Below are positions 54,298-64,000 of a DNA stretch of 64,000 nucleotides, one piece after another. A model generated the notes under the pieces. The model saw nothing but the letters and a program-made list of their open reading frames with translations, was not told the DNA's origin and did not search any database. Every line of letters begins with the position of its first letter. The first letter of the stretch is position 1. Origin of the DNA: Rebecca billardiae RCC1528 (taxonomy: Eukaryota > Haptophyta); assembly GCA_965240325.2 (NCBI GenBank), contig OZ251223.1, positions 3,844,001 to 3,908,000 of the forward strand, given 5' to 3'. Made by a program: the position numbers and the translations under genes.

Positions 54298-55380
54298 TCA
54301 CTTTGCCAGGAACAAGCGTTCGAAGGAGGGCTCGTCCGGCTTGTACGGCGAGAGCTGAAACGTCTGGTTTGCCGGAGGACGAGATCCTGAACTGTCGTCA
54401 TGATCCCCCCGAAGCAGGCGGATGAACCTCTCGTTGTGCGCCTTGAAGAAATGGTCGAGCCGCTGTCGTGAGCGTGGGCTGAGGTCTTCCTCCTGCCGGT
54501 GGGCATTCTTGTGCGCGGCCTCCACGCGCGTGAGCGCGAGCTCGGCCGCCATTGGAGCCTGCGGTCCAAGCAGAAACGCGGTCAGATCCCTGCGCACCGT
54601 GTCGGGCTGCTCGACAAAGCCGCCAAATGAGATGACCAAAAATTGCGCTGGATCAAAGTGCCCTAACCAATTTTGGAGCTGCCCGTGGTACAGGCCGCCG
54701 GTGAGGCATTCGCATGACACCTGCTCCACGCAGCGGCAGTCTCTCAGCTCCAGCGCGCGCACGGAGTCGAGCGCGACGTGATCGCGGCGCGCGCATGCCG
54801 AGATCCCGTCCATTGCAAGGCGTACAAACGGGTTGATCGATGGCAAGTTTGGGTGATACTTACGGCCGATGTGGTAGTACCAGGACTGGAGACGAGCTGT
54901 TGGATTGCGGACGGAGAGCACAAAACGCAGCTTCGCGCTCAGCTCCGCCCCGTAGGTTTCCACGATCCGTAGCGGCACAGCCGCGACCCGAATGTAGCGT
55001 GGGGTGTAGTCGACTGCGTTGATGATGGCCACCCGGTTCGAAGAGTTCACCCGGTGGCTGCATCCGCCGAATCGCTGCGCGTAAGCGGCCATGCTCATAT
55101 CAGCCTTGTGCGTGTCAAAGTAGTGAATCTCCTTCGGGCCGTTCCGGGTGCGCACTGCGTTGTGGCGCTGCGACTTGACATCGAAGATGCGGTAGATCTC
55201 CGCAGCGATGCTCGTCGTGCCAGCCTTTTGCGCACCGATCAGCATCGCCGAGGGCAAATTATGCGAACGGTAGCACCATCGGTTTGGCCCGAGCTCATTC
55301 ACACCATGGAGTGCGCCCACCCCCGCTAGAGCCCACGTAGCAGCAGCGGACAGCAGCCGATATGCTGTACCTGGCTGCAT
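54298..55380 (-). CDS. Sulfotransferase-family protein
   Basis: Predicted 360 aa from ATG 55380 (MQPGTAYRLLSAAATWALAG), one exon. The N-terminus is a short hydrophobic segment, compatible with a signal anchor of a Golgi sulfotransferase. The PAPS 5'-phosphosulfate-binding motif is SAMLIGAQKAGTTSIAAEI, and the 3'-phosphate-binding motif is RFVLSVRNPTARLQSWYYHI. Further family-like elements are NAVDYTPRYIRVAAVPLRI and QNWLGHFDPAQFLVISFGGF. These are the core features of heparan/carbohydrate-type sulfotransferases, which transfer sulfate from PAPS; the acceptor cannot be told. The ORF is open further upstream, but that overlaps the divergent aminotransferase gene, so the ATG at 55380 is preferred. 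Confidence 0.85.
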   Translation of the reverse strand: MQPGTAYRLLSAAATWALAGVGALHGVNELGPNRWCYRSHNLPSAMLIGAQKAGTTSIAAEIYRIFDVKSQRHNAVRTRNGPKEIHYFDTHKADMSMAAYAQRFGGCSHRVNSSNRVAIINAVDYTPRYIRVAAVPLRIVETYGAELSAKLRFVLSVRNPTARLQSWYYHIGRKYHPNLPSINPFVRLAMDGISACARRDHVALDSVRALELRDCRCVEQVSCECLTGGLYHGQLQNWLGHFDPAQFLVISFGGFVEQPDTVRRDLTAFLLGPQAPMAAELALTRVEAAHKNAHRQEEDLSPRSRQRLDHFFKAHNERFIRLLRGDHDDSSGSRPPANQTFQLSPYKPDEPSFERLFLAK

Positions 55381-55557
55381 CCGACATCTCCACCTTGGGT
55401 GACCACTGACCAGGGCGTGACCGTGAGGCCAGGAATCCGGATTCCTCCGCTGCGGACGGGCCGGGCCGTGCTCGGTGCGCCGCCGCCGGCCGCGGGTTTC
55501 GAGACCGCCGACCTCGCGAGCGCGAGGAACATCGACGACAGCGGCGGTTCCGGCCCG
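55381..55557. promoter_or_regulatory. Putative bidirectional promoter, sulfotransferase / aminotransferase
   Basis: 177 bp separate divergent ATGs, the same distance as between SERRATE/ARS2 and U2AF. Confidence 0.4.
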
Positions 55558-56724
55558 ATGGCACCCATTCGCTTGCTGACGCGCGAAGCGGCGCTCGAGG
55601 CAATGGCAAGGCGCGTGCCTGCTTGGCCCACGGCGAATTTGCTCGCTATGTACAGCTCTGCCCTCGGTGGAGTCCTTACAGACCGTGCGCTCATGAACGT
55701 GCCAATCGACGACCACCTTGTACACCGCGGCCATGGCGTCTTCGACACGTGCAACGTCATCAACGGGCGGGCGTATGGCCTGGACTTCCACCTGGATCGC
55801 CTCTACACGTCAGCGCGTCAGGCGCGGATCGACCCACCGCCTCGCTCCCAGCTCAAGGACGCGATTCTGGCCACGATTGCGACAGCAGGCGAGCGCAACG
55901 GTGTGTACTGTCGGTACTGGCTGAGCGTCGGCCGTGGCGACTTTTCGGTGAGCCCGCGGCAGCTGCCCACGCACGGTGCCATCGCTGGCGAGGCTGAACC
56001 CCCAACCCCCTCGACATTCTACGCCGCTGTCCACCGCTTGCCGGGAAAGCCCCTCGGCGACGACGCAGTCGGTGTAGCGGAGGCGACCGTCAAGATCCCG
56101 CTCAAGACACAGATGCTCGCGACGATGAAGTCGAACAACTACCTCCTCAACGCGCTGGTCGCGATGGAGGCAGAAGACCGGGGCGGCACGCTGGGGATCC
56201 AGGTGGATCCGGATGGCTGCCTTGTCGAGTCGTCGATCGCATGCGTGGCGATTGTCACGCGCGACGGCGTGCTTAGGGCGCCTCCGTTCGATTACACGCT
56301 GGCGTCCACGACCGTCGTGCGCTCTTTCGAGCTTGCTCGTGCGAATCTTCTCGGCTCATCGGATGGGCTGCTTCGCGATGTGCGGCAGGAGCCCACTCTC
56401 CTCACCGAGGCCTACGACGCGCTTGAATTGATCGCTCTCGGAGGTTTGCGCGCTCGCACGCCGTGCACGCGCGCGTGTGGTCCGCAAGCTGTGTGCATTG
56501 CGCGCATCTTGCGTGCCGCCATTGAGTGGCCCTCTGCGCGCTGCGCGCACACATGCCCTCCCGTCGCAGGTGGTGCCATTCGGTCCGTCGTCTCGCTCGA
56601 TGGCCGCACCATTGGCGACGGCAAAGTTGGACCAGTGGTCCGTGCGCTCTCGAAGCTGCTCGAGGCTGACATGGCCAACCCGGAGTTCCTTGATGACATT
56701 CCGTACGAGACCTACGCACAGTGA
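55558..56724 (+). CDS. Class IV PLP aminotransferase (D-amino-acid transaminase/ADC lyase-like; 2 exons)
   Basis: Predicted 346 aa. Exons are 55558-56443 and 56570-56724, joined in phase 1 with a GTTTGC donor and CAG acceptor. Removing the intron restores LIALGGGAIRSVVSLDGRTI, the family C-terminal block. Other fold-IV landmarks are DDHLVHRGHGVFDTCNVING, HLDRLYTSARQARI and the PLP lysine in ATMKSNNYLLNALVAMEAED (Lys about residue 191). GGTLGIQVDPDGCLVESSIA follows. The pattern is closest to the plant D-amino-acid transaminase/aminodeoxychorismate lyase subgroup. The first in-frame ATG is used. A plastid or mitochondrial transit peptide is not obvious. The D-amino-acid versus ADC-lyase role cannot be decided from sequence alone. 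Confidence 0.85.
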   Translation: MAPIRLLTREAALEAMARRVPAWPTANLLAMYSSALGGVLTDRALMNVPIDDHLVHRGHGVFDTCNVINGRAYGLDFHLDRLYTSARQARIDPPPRSQLKDAILATIATAGERNGVYCRYWLSVGRGDFSVSPRQLPTHGAIAGEAEPPTPSTFYAAVHRLPGKPLGDDAVGVAEATVKIPLKTQMLATMKSNNYLLNALVAMEAEDRGGTLGIQVDPDGCLVESSIACVAIVTRDGVLRAPPFDYTLASTTVVRSFELARANLLGSSDGLLRDVRQEPTLLTEAYDALELIALGGLRARTPCTRACGPQAVCIARILRAAIEWPSARCAHTCPPVAGGAIRSVVSLDGRTIGDGKVGPVVRALSKLLEADMANPEFLDDIPYETYAQ

Positions 56725-57007
56725 CGAGATGGGCTCTATCTCGTAATCATAATCGCATGTTTTTCGCGCGGGCCTTCACGATCACTCAGATTGATCGGCG
56801 GGACGTCGTGGAGGGCTGGCTTATTGGCAGGTCGTCCCGCCGCACCCGCGGGGGCCGCACCCGCGGGCGTCGGCGGCGGAGGCTCCGGCTTCGGTCCACC
56901 CCCCTAAGCTCCATAGCATCTTGGCCCCTGGCCGAAGCCATCCAAGCGGACCATGCAGTGCAGTCCTATTCGACCCCCGATTGATGGATTCGAGAAGCTT
57001 TTGGGCA
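56725..57007. other. Intergenic flank of the transposon region
   Basis: It contains two copies of CCGCACCCGCGGG near 56838-56865. No gene was seen. Confidence 0.4.
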
Positions 57008-57030
57008 CACAGTGAATAACACGCCCCAGC

Positions 57031-58112
57031 CAAGGGTGGTCAGGGTCGCCGACTCCAGCGGAGTCCGGCGCCGGAGCTTCGCTTACAGATTTTTGCAGCG
57101 GAGCGGCGCGCGCGGCCGCCGCCGCTGCGGCGGGCCGCTCGGGACGTGCACGGCGTGGGCTCGTGCGGCCGCTGCCGCGCACGCCGAGCGATCTGGCGCG
57201 GTGTCGCGGCTGGTTGATGGCCTCGCGCGCCCCAGCGCGCCGCGCGCCTTGCCTGACTTCGCCTGTCTCGCGCCTTGGCCGCCGTGCACTCATGCGCCGC
57301 CAAACCGCAAGCTCGGCATACCTCTCAGCCGAGCGAGCACGTGCCTTGCGCGACGCGACGCGGGCATTGCCGCCGGGCGATGTAGGCGTAGTGTGAGCGC
57401 GCGCCGTGAAGCCTCGGCGCGGATCGAGAGTGTCTTCAACGTCTCGGTCAGCTGTCGACAACTGCTGACGCATCAACCACCAATGGACATCACCACGGTC
57501 CTCCGTTGAACGATGGGATATCGCGACGCTGCGACTCGTGAACTCTAGTCGAGCGTTGTAGCCAAAACGACGAAGGCCACTATGACGTGTGTGTGAGCCT
57601 TGCGTGACGATGCGACGTGACGATCGCCCCGGCAAGAGAGTCAGTCGTGCAGCTTTCTGCACAGTGCTCAACGAACAGACGGTCCACGCGCGTACGCGGC
57701 ATCATTTCATTGTTCTCGATCCGCGCCGAGGCTTCACGGCGCGCGCTCACACTACGCCTACATCGCCCGGCGGCAATGCCCGCGTCGCGTCGCGCAAGGC
57801 ACGTGCACGCTCGGCTGAGAGGTATGCCGAGCTTGCGGTTTGGCGGCGCATGAGTGCACGGCGGCCAAGGCGCGAGACAGGCGAAGTCAGGCAAGGCGCG
57901 CGGCGCGCTGGGGCGCGCGAGGCCATCAACCAGCCGCGACACCGCGCCAGATCGCTCGGCGTGCGCGGCAGCGGCCGCACGAGCCCACGCCGTGCACGTC
58001 CCGAGCGGCCCGCCGCAGCGGCGGCGGCCGCGCGCGCCGCTCCGCTGCAAAAATCTGTAAGCGAAGCTCCGGCGCCGGACTCCGCTGGAGTCGGCGACCC
58101 TGACCACCCTTG
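57031..58112. mobile_element. Inner foldback/TIR element with 399-bp near-identical inverted arms
   Basis: Arms at 57031-57429 and 57714-58112 are inverted copies of equal length, and I found only one difference in comparing them. They are separated by a 284-bp spacer. Outer tips are CAAGGGTGGTCAGGG. It is flanked by the direct repeat CCCCAGC (57024-57030 and 58113-58119), a 7-bp target site duplication. Long TIRs and a 7-11 bp duplication are typical of Mutator-like or foldback elements, but no transposase is seen. Confidence 0.7.
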
Positions 58113-59030
58113 CCCCAGCGGCGAAGCGGACAAACAAAATGGCGGACGCCCGCCTCGCGGGTCGCTCGCGTGAGGCTCGATGGCCGAGCCCACGGAGGGC
58201 CTGCGGCGACTGGGACATGTCAGCGGACAGCTAGACACGCATAGCGCCCTGTCAGAAGCGTCAGAGAGCTCTCATGCCAGCGCAGCTGCTCGCCCTGCCC
58301 GTCCTCGAGCTCGGCGCCGAACGGCACCGAGACTGGCTGATCGAGCCGTCAACACCGCGTGTGCGCGCGCGGATCGCTGGAGGAAGCGAAGACAGGGTCC
58401 AGCTCGGTAGGTGAGGTGTGGAGAGTATATGCCATGTCAGAGTCACCGCGACTCGAATGAGCCTCGAATCGCCCGTGCCGCCTCCTCGCGCGCTGCTCGA
58501 GCACGATGCGTTTGCTGCCGCAGCTGCACCCTGCGCACTCCCGCGGAAAGACATCGCGCGCGCTTGCCCACGAAGCTGAAGCAGGCCGGCAGCTGCTCGC
58601 GGAAGAGGACCGCACACGAGCTGCCAAGCTGGCGCCCAGCTGCCGCGACCGCGGCACGTCAGCTCGACGAGCCAGCGCACTGCCGCGACCACATCGTCTC
58701 CTTTGAGCTGCAAGCTGATGAGCAGTGATCTGCGCGACGGCGCGCGAAGCGCGTGGGCAGTGGGTCGACGCAGAGAGGGTGACGTGAGCGATGTGAATCG
58801 TGGAATGCGAGGCCTTCGCACTCGCGCGGCACCCCAAAGCGCACCCGACTGGGCATGGTTGTGCCTCGCTGAGTTGCTCGCATTCGTCATCCGATACGGA
58901 TGCACACTGCTGTGATGTGCGCCCGAACGAGACGCTACCATCGGCGGAACCGCGACCTCGGCACGTCGTCGAGTGCGCAAGTGCGCAACGAGGTCGTGAA
59001 TGTAGTCAAGCTCGCTCAGGTCGCCCTGAG

Positions 59031-59600
59031 TCAGCGCAAACGAGCTGTTCTGCGCGCGTGCGCAGACGGGGCCGCGCAGACGGCATCATTGCATGAGCAC
59101 AAAACTGGGTGGGAATCATGCAGCCCTAGCGTGGGAAGCAGAGGCGCTGGCGGTCGGGGAGGCGGGCGCTCGAACGCACGCCCGACGTGTGCAGGCACAC
59201 GCACCGTCAGCCATGGTCGGCACCATTCGCCTGGTGTACTGGCCGTCGGTGTCCAGAGCTCTGGCAGCAGTCCATCACCTGCGTCCGATCCATAAACATC
59301 GTAGACGTGAAGGCATGGACCGCCAGGTCGGACAAGAAGCACGCACTCGATGGACATCTGGACACCAGTCGCGTCACAAACAACGCTCAAGTCCGCCTTG
59401 ATTGCTTGAGGATGTGACCCGACGGGCATGCGCTCGATGTGCCGCTCGAGCCCACAAAAGTGCAGCACTTTTGAGGTGGAGGATATTGGGGGCGAGACAT
59501 TTCCAGCGGTCCAAAAGGAGCATGCGAGCAAGTACTTGCACCCAACCAACCACTCAGACAGCCACCCAGGCCCGCCATCCATCGGGACGGGTGGGAGCAA
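59031..59600 (-). CDS. Possible coding remnant inside the outer transposon
   Basis: A 189-codon frame with some protein-like stretches: LSEWLVGCKYLLACSFWTAG, then KADLSVVCDATGVQMSIECV and LLVRPGGPCLHVYDVYGSDA. The last 60 residues look low-complexity. It lies wholly within the outer transposon (57008-59901), so it may be a degraded element protein. No family is recognised. Confidence 0.3.
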   Translation of the reverse strand: MLPPVPMDGGPGWLSEWLVGCKYLLACSFWTAGNVSPPISSTSKVLHFCGLERHIERMPVGSHPQAIKADLSVVCDATGVQMSIECVLLVRPGGPCLHVYDVYGSDAGDGLLPELWTPTASTPGEWCRPWLTVRVPAHVGRAFERPPPRPPAPLLPTLGLHDSHPVLCSCNDAVCAAPSAHARRTARLR

Positions 59601-59967
59601 GCATCACATGTCGGTCGCGTGCTGCTGCGAGCTCGAACACGCCTGCTTCGGACGCGGGCTCTTCTCGTGGCAGAGTCGTGGCGCGACACCCGAGCTAGTG
59701 TCCCATGTAATGGCCAGCTATACGGTCCGCCCAGTACGGGATGGGCCCACGGATGATCGCGCCCGTGGGCCCGGCTAGAGCGGCCGAGTGACGGCGGAAG
59801 GCCTCGGGCGGACGACTGAGATCCCGCCATCGCCCTGCCAAATCGGCCGGTTCCCAAGCAGTTTTGTTTGTCCGCTCCGCCGCTGGGGCGTGTTCACTGT
59901 GCATATCCGACCACCTGCTCCCAATAACAGTTCAGACTAACCTATATTCTCAGCATCAATGATATAC

Positions 59968-60032
59968 AGATATATATATATATATCTGTATATATATACA
60001 GATATATATATGTGTGTGTGTGTGTGTGTGTA
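59968..60032. repeat. (TA)n and (TG)n microsatellite
   Basis: TATA and TATC units are followed by about ten TG repeats, directly preceding dispersed repeat 2 copy C. Confidence 0.9.
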
Positions 60033-60034
60033 AT

Positions 60035-60111
60035 ATGGCCGCGTTCCGCGGTCCTCTTCCGCCGTCAGAACCAACGTAGTTGGGGGGCCGCGGTGCAGCT
60101 GTGCCACCCGC
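60035..60111 (+). repeat. Dispersed repeat 2, copy C (divergent)
   Basis: It begins ATGGCCGCGTTCCGCGGTCC, then AGAACCAACGTAGTTGGGGG. It matches the 5' 55-60 bases of copies A and B with several substitutions. Confidence 0.65.
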
Positions 60112-61240
60112 TCCGTCACGGCACACTGCAGCCTCGCCGCCGCGTCGATGCCGAGTGCGTGAGTACAACTGCTTACTTACTGCAAGGGCCGCTGCCGCCG
60201 TGCGCGCGTCAGTCACTGCCGGTGCCGCCGCGGCGGTGTGACCGCGACGGGGCCGCGGAGCGCGAGGGCGACTGCGAGCACGGGCGAGAGGGGAGCACGG
60301 CGTCGCCCGTAGCATATGCCACCTCGCCATCGTCGCGGACTCGCCTCTCGCAGATCTGAGATCAGCCTGTGGCTCTCGTGTCAGGCAGTCAGGCATCCAT
60401 CGTGAGCGCCAGACAGAGCCGGTCCGAGTCCGAGTCTCGGACTCACGGACACGGTCAGCGCGCGGCTCGATGCGCCAGTCAAGCCGTGGAGACTCGAGAC
60501 CGGCGGACGAGAGCAAAATAGATGTGCGCGCGGTCCAGCTCGTGCTGCGAGGATTCGCCCAGCCTCGTCGCCCGCAGATCTGCGCGCGCTCGGCGCTGCT
60601 TGCGCGCCTTCAAGCGCAGCTAGAGGCAGGCTCACGCGGTGCGAGTACGGCCGGCGGCACGCAGACGGCCATCACAGCTCGGCCATGGACGGCGCGAGCG
60701 AGGGCTTGGGCGAGCGAGATGGCCGGGGTGGCTGCTCCACATCCCGACAGAACGGCCAAGACTACCCGCTCGCACCACGCCGACTGGATCATCAGGCGAA
60801 CGGGCTCCACCAGATCCGAGGCTCGGCAGAGTTGAAGCTGAACGACTCGTTCGTCCTCGACTTGTTCAGCTGCGCGGCATGCGGCGTGGCGCGCGGCGTG
60901 GCGCGCGCGGGCGCGCGCATGGTTGGCTGGAAACACAGCGAGAATCGCGCCTCGCTCCCACGCGCCACGCGCTTTCGCACCCAGAATATCACACACAAGT
61001 CAAGCACGCTGCACGGAGCCGTCCGACGAGGAAACCGCACTGGGCCGAAGGGGCATCGGCAGGGCGGGGCGCGCGGGGTGAGCGGGGCACGAAAGCGACG
61101 CCGATGACCGTCGGGAGCCGCCGCAGCCGCGCGCACCTGCGCTGAGTCCGTCGGATTGAACGCCTCGTGCGCAGCGGTGCCGCTCCGGCGCCGGCGCGAG
61201 GCAGCCCCTCGTCAGCTTGCTCAGCCCTTCTCAGTCAGCG

Positions 61241-61300
61241 CCGGGCTCAAAACCTACCGACGACGACGGGACGGCCGGTATTAATAGGTTTTGAGCTCGG
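61241..61300. repeat. Inverted repeat (16-bp stem, 28-nt loop)
   Basis: CCGGGCTCAAAACCTA (61241-61256) and TAGGTTTTGAGCTCGG (61285-61300) are complementary at 15 of 16 positions. Confidence 0.8.
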
Positions 61301-61511
61301 CGACTATGACCGTGGGCTGGCAACGAATAGCTGCGGGTATTTTTCAATGTCTCGCACTATATTGGAGTTGGTGAGAGTCGTTCTTGCGGCGGCGAGGCCA
61401 TATTTATTTTACTATGTTCACACATGAACGAGAGTCTACCCGTCCGAATTACCCACTTTGGCACACTTGGGCCACCTCAAAGATGTGCGGGTGCCGTTTC
61501 TGGACGCTTCT

Positions 61512-61589
61512 AGCCTTGATCTCCTGAACATTTGTAGGGGAGATGAGTTTAGTCAGTCGACTGACTAAACTTTTTCTTCAATCAAGGCT
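61512..61589. repeat. Nested palindrome: 26-bp perfect palindrome inside outer inverted arms
   Basis: A perfect 26-bp palindrome at 61546-61571 is centred on GTCGAC, with arms AGTTTAGTCAGTC. Outer arms AGCCTTGAT (61512-61520) and ATCAAGGCT (61581-61589) flank it. Confidence 0.8.
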
Positions 61590-62668
61590 CCTCACGACTA
61601 GGCGCCGTCTTGCACGAAATCCCTATCCTCTCGTCTGGCCACGGCCCTTGGTCTGGCGGTCTTGCATCAAATCCTGGACTCGCGAGGGCAAGGGGTGGGC
61701 CCTCTACCTACGGCCGCCAAACCGGTAATACGCGTTCTGAGCCCGGTCTGGTTGCGGGCGGCCCGGGGCCGCCGCGCCCCGGCTGCCGGGGCGGCGACTC
61801 GGGGAGGCGAGCGTTGGCGCGCGCCCGCCGTGGCCGCGGCGGCAGCGGGGTCGTTGGGCCATCCCAGGGGTATCTGAGCCTCTCGACAAGGGGCCGTGGC
61901 TGCGCCTCGCGTGGGCTGTACTGCACGCGGGCAGCCGACACGAATGCGATGCGCCATCCAAGCGCGAGCCCGAGAGCTTTCGCGACACGGGTGCTGCGCG
62001 AGCACGTCTGAAGGAGCGGGCAAGGTCTCGAGAGGAAGCAGGGAGACCACAGAAGTGCTAGCTCGCAACGACAGTCAGGGAGCGCGAGCCGCCCCGCTGC
62101 GCTGCCTGAGCCGGTCGCCCCACGGGCACGGCCACGGGCCACGCGTGGCGGGCAAACGTGACTGCCGCGCGGCAAGGCTTGGTGAGTGTGTACATGCTTC
62201 AAGTGGCTGGTCGCTGGTAGAGCTGCTGCATCCCAATCGCGAGCAGCCAGTAACAGCGACTCGGCCGCGCCGCCGCGGCCGTGCTCCGCAGTTCTGGTGC
62301 CCGCGCGGAACTGACGGTCACGGTTGCGCACCCGCGGGCGGCGAGACCAGTCAGTGGGCCGGCTCTGCCGCCGTCCCTGAGCGTGACCCGCAGTGGCGTC
62401 GCCGGGCTTGCAGGGGGGTCTAAGCCGGCCACCCGCCCGAACCGGAGCCTGGCACGACCGTATCCGGCCCGCGCCGCCGCGCGCTGCCACAGTGGCCGGT
62501 GGCGGTGGCACGCGTCGGGCCCGCGCAGCCCGCGCGGCCCGCGCCGCCGCGCGGCCCGCGAGCGCGGGCCTCATCCGACGAATAAGACTGACGAGTATCA
62601 CGAACGAATATGGCGCCAATGCGGGATAGTGCGACTGGAGTGCTGAGCCGTGACTGACTACGTCATGC

Positions 62669-64000
62669 CTACCAGCCGTACGTACATCCCCGCCCACTAT
62701 TCGGATGGTAGCCCGCGGTCGGCGGCGGCGAGCCGCCGATGATTGTCCCGCCGGTCGCTGTGACATCCTTCCACTTACGCCAGGTGAAGCGCAGGCCGAT
62801 GACCGACTGGAAGTCGGTGAACAGGACGAGCTGGTGCGGGCTCTCGGCGAGCGTCGTGGCGGGAGAGAAGATCTCGGCGTAGTTGTCCGACGCGTTGCCG
62901 TTCAGCGGAGCGATCGAGAAGAAGGGCCAGCCGGGGGCGAGCGGCAAGCTCGCGTGAGATGCGAGCTCGAGCTCGTACCGGCCGCGCAGCCAGCGGCCCA
63001 GGCGGTCCTCGGCGAAGAGGTCGATGACGGCAGCATCGTACGCGGTGGCATCGACCTGGACCGATGCGCGCTCGGCTGCGTGCAAGCCTCGGCAGTGCGC
63101 GACGACGCGCGTGAGCAGCCGATCGAAGATCGCCGCCTGCTGCTGCTGGCGGACGCGAATGTGCATCGGCTCCCGCCACAGGAACTCACGGTACCGCGCG
63201 ACGAGGTTGTGCACAGCCTCCGCCGGCGGGCGGTACAGCTTCGCGCCGTGCTCGATGGCGACGATGGTGACGTGGCGATACACCTTACTGCTGGCGAGGC
63301 AGCCCGCGACACGGCGCTCGGACTCGACGCACGCCGCAACCAGATCGGCGTCCGCGGCGATGCCAATCTCATCGCGCCCTGCGCGGCGCGCGCGGGCACG
63401 CGCGCAGGACGCGCGTCAACACGGGCGGCGGGGGGGAGCGGGCACGGCGCGCGCGCAGCGGGATCCGATCGTACCGAGATCGAGCACGTGCTCGTCCGCC
63501 TCCCCGAGCAAGCACGGCCGCAGCGGGTAGCCGCGCTGCTGCCCGTCCTCCGCAGCCCCTGTCGTCGTCGGCAGCACGATGCCGCCGTCCGGCTGCTTCC
63601 AGGCCTTCAGGCCGACACCGAACTCGAATGGCATGCGGGCGGTCGGGAGCTGCGCGATGACCTCCTCGGGTGGCTCGGTCAGATTCATGTTCGCCACATG
63701 CAGCACGTTGCGCTTGGCCTTGAACGGCTGCGGCTCGGACTCGCCCTGCCTGGCATCACAGACGACGGGGCGGACGACGACACGCGGTGTTGGCGCGCCG
63801 CGGGTATGCGCGCGCAGGGAGGGATCGCGGGCGGGGCGGCGCACCTCGGGCGCTTGAACGCGGTCCATGCATTCACGAAGAAGTCCAGTGCGCCCCCGCG
63901 CGCGATGAACTCCGCAAGGTTCTTCCACACCATCACCTTGCCATGCACCGTCTCGACCTCGATCTCCTCCTCCTTCCAGTTGCCGACGTGCTCGTAGACC
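62669..64000 (-). CDS. Protein of unknown function, 3' part (at least 3 exons; runs off right edge)
   Basis: About 379 C-terminal residues are visible. Exons are 64000-63845 (open to the edge), 63749-63475 and 63378-62669. Donors are GTGCGC and GTACGA, acceptors are CAG, and junction phases match. The sequence is well-behaved: KVMVWKNLAEFIARGGALDF, then NVLHVANMNLTEPPEEVIAQ, KVYRHVTIVAIEHGAKLYRP and QLVLFTDFQSVIGLRFTWRK near the end. It looks like a soluble, folded enzyme or structural protein. I recognise no family or motif. The N-terminus lies outside the window. Confidence 0.65.

Larger units (their letters stand above)
57008..59901. mobile_element. DNA transposon with CACAGTGAA terminal inverted repeats, interrupted by a second element
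   Basis: The left end reads CACAGTGAATAACACGCCCC, and the right end read inverted reads CACAGTGAACACGCCCCAGC then GGCGGAGCGGACAAACAAAA. The left terminus is split by the inner element; after it, GGCGAAGCGGACAAACAAAA resumes at 58120-58139. The original element is about 1.8 kb without the insert. No clear transposase was identified. Minus-strand ORFs at 58261-58980 and 59031-59600 (for example LHFCGLERHIERMPVGSHPQ) may be degenerate element genes. The class is uncertain; CACTA-like termini are one possibility. Confidence 0.65.
60112..62668. other. Gene-poor region with hairpins
   Basis: ORFs on both strands here are shadows in GC-rich sequence. A minus-strand frame around 60610-60996 (DLVEPVRLMIQSAWCERVVL) is the most protein-like, but is unsupported. 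Two hairpin/palindrome structures are listed separately. From about 61300 to 61600 the sequence is AT-richer. Confidence 0.35.

Noticed and set aside
58411-58728. Possible gene within the outer transposon
   Set aside because: Coding-like pieces occur in different frames on both strands and none is long or consistent.
61708-62766. 352-codon minus-strand ORF
   Set aside because: It is Arg/Pro/Ala-rich with no domain, and overlaps equally open frames; it looks like a GC-rich shadow.

Overview
This is eukaryotic nuclear DNA from a GC-rich flagellated protist. Protein-coding genes carry short GT-AG introns with CAG acceptors, and several products are found only in eukaryotes: CFAP44, POC1, eL43, eIF2B-epsilon, U2AF large subunit, SERRATE/ARS2 and NOSIP. 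Gene bodies are very GC-rich, intergenic DNA is full of microsatellites, and a two-AP2-domain protein is present. Together these fit a haptophyte-like alga best, but that is an inference from composition and gene content only. No tRNA, rRNA or CRISPR was found.

Layout. 0-17.7 kb is gene-dense: a hypothetical gene running off the left edge (-), a PNKP-type 3'-phosphatase (+), a large armadillo-repeat protein (-), CFAP44 (+), a small membrane protein (-), ribosomal eL43 (-) and eIF2B-epsilon (+). 17.7-25.2 kb is mostly gene-poor, with dinucleotide repeats, an AT-richer island, copies of a dispersed repeat, and one AP2-domain gene. 25.2-38.7 kb holds an FkbM-like methyltransferase (-), NOSIP (+), POC1 (-), an R2R3-MYB (-), a membrane-anchored Arf-like pseudo-GTPase candidate (-), a CaMK-like kinase (-) and a long Pro/Ser/Arg-rich protein with a C-terminal membrane helix (+). 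38.7-40.7 kb is repeat-rich, with a very long GATA tract. 40.7-46 kb holds SERRATE/ARS2 (-) and a U2AF large subunit (+) head to head. 46-57 kb mixes a MITE-like element, two unrecognised proteins, a decayed ORF, a sulfotransferase (-) and a class IV aminotransferase (+). 57-60 kb is a nested pair of terminal-inverted-repeat transposons. 60-62.7 kb is gene-poor with hairpins, and a multi-exon gene of unknown function runs off the right edge.

Twenty-three introns could be placed by matching reading-frame phases and protein homology, and one more is possible in NOSIP. Eighteen of the 23 donors read GTGCG, one is a GC donor, and all acceptors are CAG. Seven gene pairs are divergent with short gaps (121 to 353 bp), so shared promoters seem to be the rule. 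Two cilia/centriole genes (CFAP44, POC1) imply a flagellated stage. Several neighbours act on nuclear RNA or translation (ARS2, U2AF, NOSIP, eL43, eIF2B-epsilon), but I see no evidence of a dedicated cluster.
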